A stretch of DNA of 48,932 nucleotides, from the NCBI RefSeq assembly GCF_000259195.1, contig NZ_AJJP01000184.1, positions 1-48,932 on the forward strand. Direction: 5' to 3'. Below the pieces are notes generated by a model. That model made no database searches. It saw only the letters and a program-made list of their open reading frames with translations, and was not told the DNA's origin. The number at the start of each line of letters is the position of its first letter. The first letter of the stretch is position 1. Shown here in pieces: positions 46,364 through 48,932 of the stretch. Made by a program: the position numbers and the translations under genes. The DNA comes from Pseudomonas donghuensis. GTDB taxonomy: Bacteria; Pseudomonadota; Gammaproteobacteria; Pseudomonadales; Pseudomonadaceae.

Positions 46364-46810
46364 CCGAAAGCATGCCTGGTCATTGAAAGCGGATGATCGC
46401 CAACCGATTGCCATGATCTACAGCCCTAGCGCCGGAAAACGTCATGTTCATCAGCGGGCAGGTCATGGCTGCGACGACTAAATGCGCGCGCCTTTATCCA
46501 TTCACCCCTGCGGGCTGTCAGGTCAGGTTCATGGAACTCGCAGAAACGGGATGAGTCGAAAAATTGACGACCGCATTATTGGCGCATGTAATTACACACC
46601 ATTCGTCTGTTAATTGACGATCTTGCTCGGTGTCAGACTGTGCTTACAGGCCGCCTGTAGCGAGCCTAAGACCTTGATTTCCGAGGGCTAGGGCCACTCC
46701 TTGAAAGCATCGATCGGGCCCCCCGCATGAGGCTTGAGTCTGCTGCGGGTGGGTGGCGGCGCGTTGGGCTGACCTAGACTCAGTTGAGGGGCTCTAGGGA
46801 GCACAGCATC
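46364..46810 (+). other. 447-base region without a recognised gene between the secretion operon and the small exported-peptide gene
   Basis: No convincing coding frame is seen. It holds a 9-base direct repeat AATTGACGA (46562-46570 and 46612-46620), 50 bases apart, and a candidate promoter overlapping the first copy. A 6-bp stem CCCGCA/TGCGGG (46722-46727 with 46744-46749) lies further down. It probably contains the control region for the downstream genes. Confidence 0.5.
46564..46592 (+). promoter_or_regulatory. Candidate promoter upstream of the exported peptide-luxR pair
   Basis: TTGACG (46564-46569), a 17-base spacer and TGTAAT (46587-46592). The -35 is part of the AATTGACGA repeat. The resulting leader to the GTG at 46811 would be about 210 bases, so a nearer promoter cannot be excluded. 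Confidence 0.35.
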
Positions 46811-47017
46811 GTGCGTAAGCTATTGATAGTTATTTCTATTTGTGTTGTCTCGATGACGCTTTCCGGCTTTGGGACGCGTCCGCAACCCTTGTCGATGCCA
46901 CGGCTAGACGTGGCCCCAGGGCCGTTGGCCCTGCTAGGTCAACGGGTGCAGGTCATAGATCGTTTTTCATGGGAGGCAGGAACATCATGCCTAACCACAG
47001 AAAGTCGATACGTGTGA
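46811..47017 (+). CDS. Small predicted exported protein (68 aa)
   Basis: The frame starts at a GTG (46811) with a good AGGGAG (46796-46801) nine bases upstream. It begins MRKLLIVISICVVSMTLSGF, a basic N-terminus followed by a hydrophobic core, as in a Sec signal peptide. There is no cysteine in lipobox position. The mature part is about 45 residues, Pro- and Leu-rich, ending TTESRYV. Its last 31 bases overlap the start of the luxR-type gene, so translation of the two may be coupled. I do not recognise the family. The mature region could be non-conserved, and the gene needs comparative support. Confidence 0.45.
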   Translation: MRKLLIVISICVVSMTLSGFGTRPQPLSMPRLDVAPGPLALLGQRVQVIDRFSWEAGTSCLTTESRYV

Positions 47018-47703
47018 TGCTGGTCGATTGTCGTCCCCTGGTTCTCATGGGGCTTCATGACTTGATCAATGCCAGGAAGCCGCGGATGGAAGTGAGCGGC
47101 GAGGCCACCACCTATACCAATGCGCTGGATCTTGCCGATCAGTTGCATCCCAATGTCATTCTTTTCAGTTTCTTTCTGGACGTGCTGAACCCGCTGGAGG
47201 TGGTCGCGGGACTCGCTCGCAACGCTGAAATGAAAGTGCTGGTGCTCAAGGGCCTGTACGAAGCCGTCCCCGTTGTCCAGGCGATAGAGGCGGGCGCACG
47301 CGGTATCGTGCTGGCGGAAGACCCGACGGAGTCGATCATCCAGGCCATCATCAAGGTTCACCATTACAACAGTGGGCTGGACAGAGCCTGGGTCGGTGGG
47401 CTTTCCGGCTATGCCGCGACCGTGCATACACCTTTGAAATATAACCTGGAGCGGGCGAAACAGGCGCGTCTGACGCTGCGCGAGAGGGAACTGATTCGCG
47501 CCATCGTGGGCGATCCGTCCGCCAAATACGTGAGTATTGCCGGGCGCCTGGGGATCAGTGAGCACACCGTGCACAACCACCTCAGCAACATCTATCAAAA
47601 GCTGAATCTGATCAATCGCATCGACTTGCTGATGTACGCGCTGAAGCACGGGCTCAACAACAACGAAGAACCGCCCGAGTCCATCCGGGTGGAGCGGGAT
47701 TGA
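46987..47703 (+). CDS. LuxR/NarL-type regulator with a degenerate receiver domain
   Basis: A DNA-binding transcription regulator of 238 aa from the ATG at 46987 (GGAGG at 46972-46976); ATG 46969 is an alternative. Residues 8-125 align with a response-regulator receiver (RVMLVDCRPLVLMGLHDLI; VVQAIEAGARGIVLAED), but the key residues are lost. The acidic pair is reduced to Asp14-Cys15. The phospho-acceptor Asp is Ser61 (PNVILFSFF), the switch Thr is Lys88 and the conserved Lys is Ala110. Residues 162-224 are a normal LuxR helix-turn-helix (LTLRERELIRAI, SEHTVHNHLSNIYQKL). It should act without phosphorylation. It lies between a secretion operon and its putative substrate, so control of these genes is a reasonable guess. 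Confidence 0.85.
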   Translation: MPNHRKSIRVMLVDCRPLVLMGLHDLINARKPRMEVSGEATTYTNALDLADQLHPNVILFSFFLDVLNPLEVVAGLARNAEMKVLVLKGLYEAVPVVQAIEAGARGIVLAEDPTESIIQAIIKVHHYNSGLDRAWVGGLSGYAATVHTPLKYNLERAKQARLTLRERELIRAIVGDPSAKYVSIAGRLGISEHTVHNHLSNIYQKLNLINRIDLLMYALKHGLNNNEEPPESIRVERD

Positions 47704-47746
47704 TTTTCACGTCGAAACAAGACTGCTTGAGCACGCTTTGGGTGCG

Positions 47747-47777
47747 CCTGGGCCATCACCGGGGCAGGGGCCCCAGG
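47747..47777 (+). terminator. Possible hairpin after the luxR-type gene
   Basis: CCTGGGCC (47747-47754) can pair with GGCCCCAGG (47769-47777) with a one-base bulge. No U tract follows, so termination is uncertain. Confidence 0.3.
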
Positions 47778-47803
47778 TTGAGGGTGCTGACGTTGTCGAA
47801 GTT

Positions 47804-47845
47804 TCAAAAAGTAATGCGAGGGGGGTTGCCACGCCACCCTCGCAT
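47804..47845 (-). terminator. Terminator of the minus-strand adhesin gene
   Basis: On the minus strand ATGCGAGGG pairs with CCCTCGCAT (arms 47837-47845 and 47814-47822), followed by TACTTTTTG. It lies 20 bases past the stop of the large minus-strand gene. Confidence 0.75.
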
Positions 47846-47865
47846 CCTTTCACACGTGCGCTGCC

Positions 47866-48932
47866 TCAGGCGCCGCCAAACACAATGTCGCTATTGAGCA
47901 GATCGACCCCGACCAAGGTGATGGTCGTTGTCTGTCCGCCCGCCTCGGCAACCGTCACGATGCTGTCTGCACCGCTGTTGTCGATCGATTGGACAACGGC
48001 GTTCTGGTCGCCGTTGAGCACCAGCGTGTCGCGCAGGCTTAGGCTCGCATCGAAGCCGGTGACCTGGTACAGGTTCTCATCGGCGGACAAATCGATGTTG
48101 AAGGCATCCCGCTCACCGCCCGTACCCACCAACCGGTAGTCGAAGAGGACGTCGGTCGGGTCGTTGGCGAACAGGTTGGCGTCGAACGCACTGGTCGCCG
48201 TGTCCCCGTCCTTGTCCGTCAGCGTCGCATTGAACGCCAGCTTGATATCGCTGGCCAGGTTCTCGCTCTGCTGAATGAACTGGATCACTGGGATCTTGAT
48301 CTCGCCCCTGGCCATCGTCAGCTGCACCGCATCGATCAGCGCCGTGCCCTGCTTCTCAATGAGGAAGGATACCTGCCCGCCAGCCTCCGGCGTCAGGGTG
48401 TTGACCTCGATGAGGTTCGAGAACGTGCCATCCTCGTAGTAGATCCTGTAGTACAGGTCTTCTGTTGCCGTAGTGTATCCCCCCACGGAGTTGTCGATGA
48501 ACACCTTCATGGCTGTCAGCAGGCTCTCCGGGTTGACGACGAAACTTTCATCGGCGTTGCTGATGGCCGCCAGGTTGTCCCCTTGGAAAAGGTTGTTGGC
48601 GACGCCGATGCCGGATGTGCTGACGTTCATGGACGCGGGGTCGATGTACGCGGGCAAGGGGTCGGTCTGTAGCACCGTTTCGAGGGGGTCGGGTTTCCCC
48701 AGCCCAATGCCGGTCAGGATGTCCGCCGTTGACGCAAGCGCCTTGGCGGAAAAGAACACAATCTCCTCGGAGGGCGAAGGGATAGTCAGGTCAGCCGGCT
48801 CTGGAATCAACAAGGTGCGTACGGGGTCCGGGCCGCCGGCAGCGAGCGCGCCGTCGGCACTGCTGAGCATGATCGTCGAGCCGAAGCCTTGCACCAGATC
48901 CAGTGCATAGCTGCCATTGGCAAAGGCGGTCA
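47866..48932 (-). CDS. C-terminal part of a large type I-secreted protein, probably a surface adhesin (partial)
   Basis: The frame is open from the right edge to a stop at 47866-47868, so about 355 C-terminal residues are seen and the start is outside. The composition is acidic, with few basic residues and no cysteine. It carries the calcium-adhesin style segment ATLTDKDGDTATSAFDANLF and the C-terminal beta-rich stretch DTLVLNGDQNAVVQSIDNSG, then TTTITLVGVDLLNSDIVFGGA at the very end. That pattern is typical of the uncleaved secretion signals of type I substrates (LapA-like and T1SS-143-type proteins). No GGxGxDxLx nonapeptides are visible in this part. It is convergent with the complete type I exporter at 41888-46363, its likely transporter. 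Confidence 0.75.
   Translation of the reverse strand, partial: TAFANGSYALDLVQGFGSTIMLSSADGALAAGGPDPVRTLLIPEPADLTIPSPSEEIVFFSAKALASTADILTGIGLGKPDPLETVLQTDPLPAYIDPASMNVSTSGIGVANNLFQGDNLAAISNADESFVVNPESLLTAMKVFIDNSVGGYTTATEDLYYRIYYEDGTFSNLIEVNTLTPEAGGQVSFLIEKQGTALIDAVQLTMARGEIKIPVIQFIQQSENLASDIKLAFNATLTDKDGDTATSAFDANLFANDPTDVLFDYRLVGTGGERDAFNIDLSADENLYQVTGFDASLSLRDTLVLNGDQNAVVQSIDNSGADSIVTVAEAGGQTTTITLVGVDLLNSDIVFGGA

Overview
The window is chromosomal DNA from a gammaproteobacterium, almost certainly a Pseudomonas of the fluorescens/putida type. I base this on the protein sequences (RpoB of 1357 aa, RpoC of 1399 aa with a TTG start, FusA of 715 aa, YajR and FtnA-type ferritin next to KatA) and on the gene order birA-coaX-tRNAs-tufB-secE-nusG-rplKAJL-rpoBC-str-S10-spc-alpha-katA-bfr-uvrA-yajR-ssb. 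To my knowledge that order is shared with other Pseudomonas genomes. No species call is possible from sequence reading alone.

Layout: (1) 1-2266: birA, coaX and a small membrane-anchored SPOR-like protein form a tight operon. (2) 2377-5067: a strong promoter precedes tRNA-Tyr, tRNA-Gly and tRNA-Thr, then tufB, tRNA-Trp, secE and nusG. (3) 5187-16015: rplK-rplA, an L10-type leader, rplJ-rplL, an attenuator-like hairpin, then rpoB-rpoC. (4) 16105-20634: the str operon rpsL-rpsG-fusA-tufA, from a clear promoter to a strong terminator. (5) 20641-34480: the S10, spc and alpha ribosomal operons run without a gene break from rpsJ to rplQ and include secY and rpoA. They are subdivided by hairpin-plus-promoter boundaries at rpsN|rpsH and rpmJ|rpsM. 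(6) 34608-41618: katA, a ferritin, uvrA (minus strand), the MFS transporter yajR and ssb, separated by good intrinsic terminators. (7) 41692-48932: an accessory region downstream of ssb. It holds a tiny minus-strand gene, a complete type I secretion system (ABC ATPase, membrane fusion protein, TolC-like outer membrane factor), a small predicted exported peptide, a LuxR-type regulator with a degenerate receiver domain, and the C-terminal end of a large minus-strand protein that looks like the secreted substrate (adhesin) and runs off the right edge.

How the parts work together: regions 2-5 are the transcription/translation core (RNA polymerase, NusG, both EF-Tu copies, EF-G, Sec translocon, most ribosomal proteins). 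Their recurring promoter form is TTGAC-type, 17 bp, TAGAAT-type, often directly beside or inside a hairpin. Region 6 is stress and DNA maintenance (catalase, iron storage, excision repair, SSB). Region 7 is probably a surface-adhesin secretion module with its own regulator, and is the part most likely to hold undescribed biology. The long open frames antisense to rpoB, rpoC, tuf and uvrA are codon-bias shadows and are not annotated.
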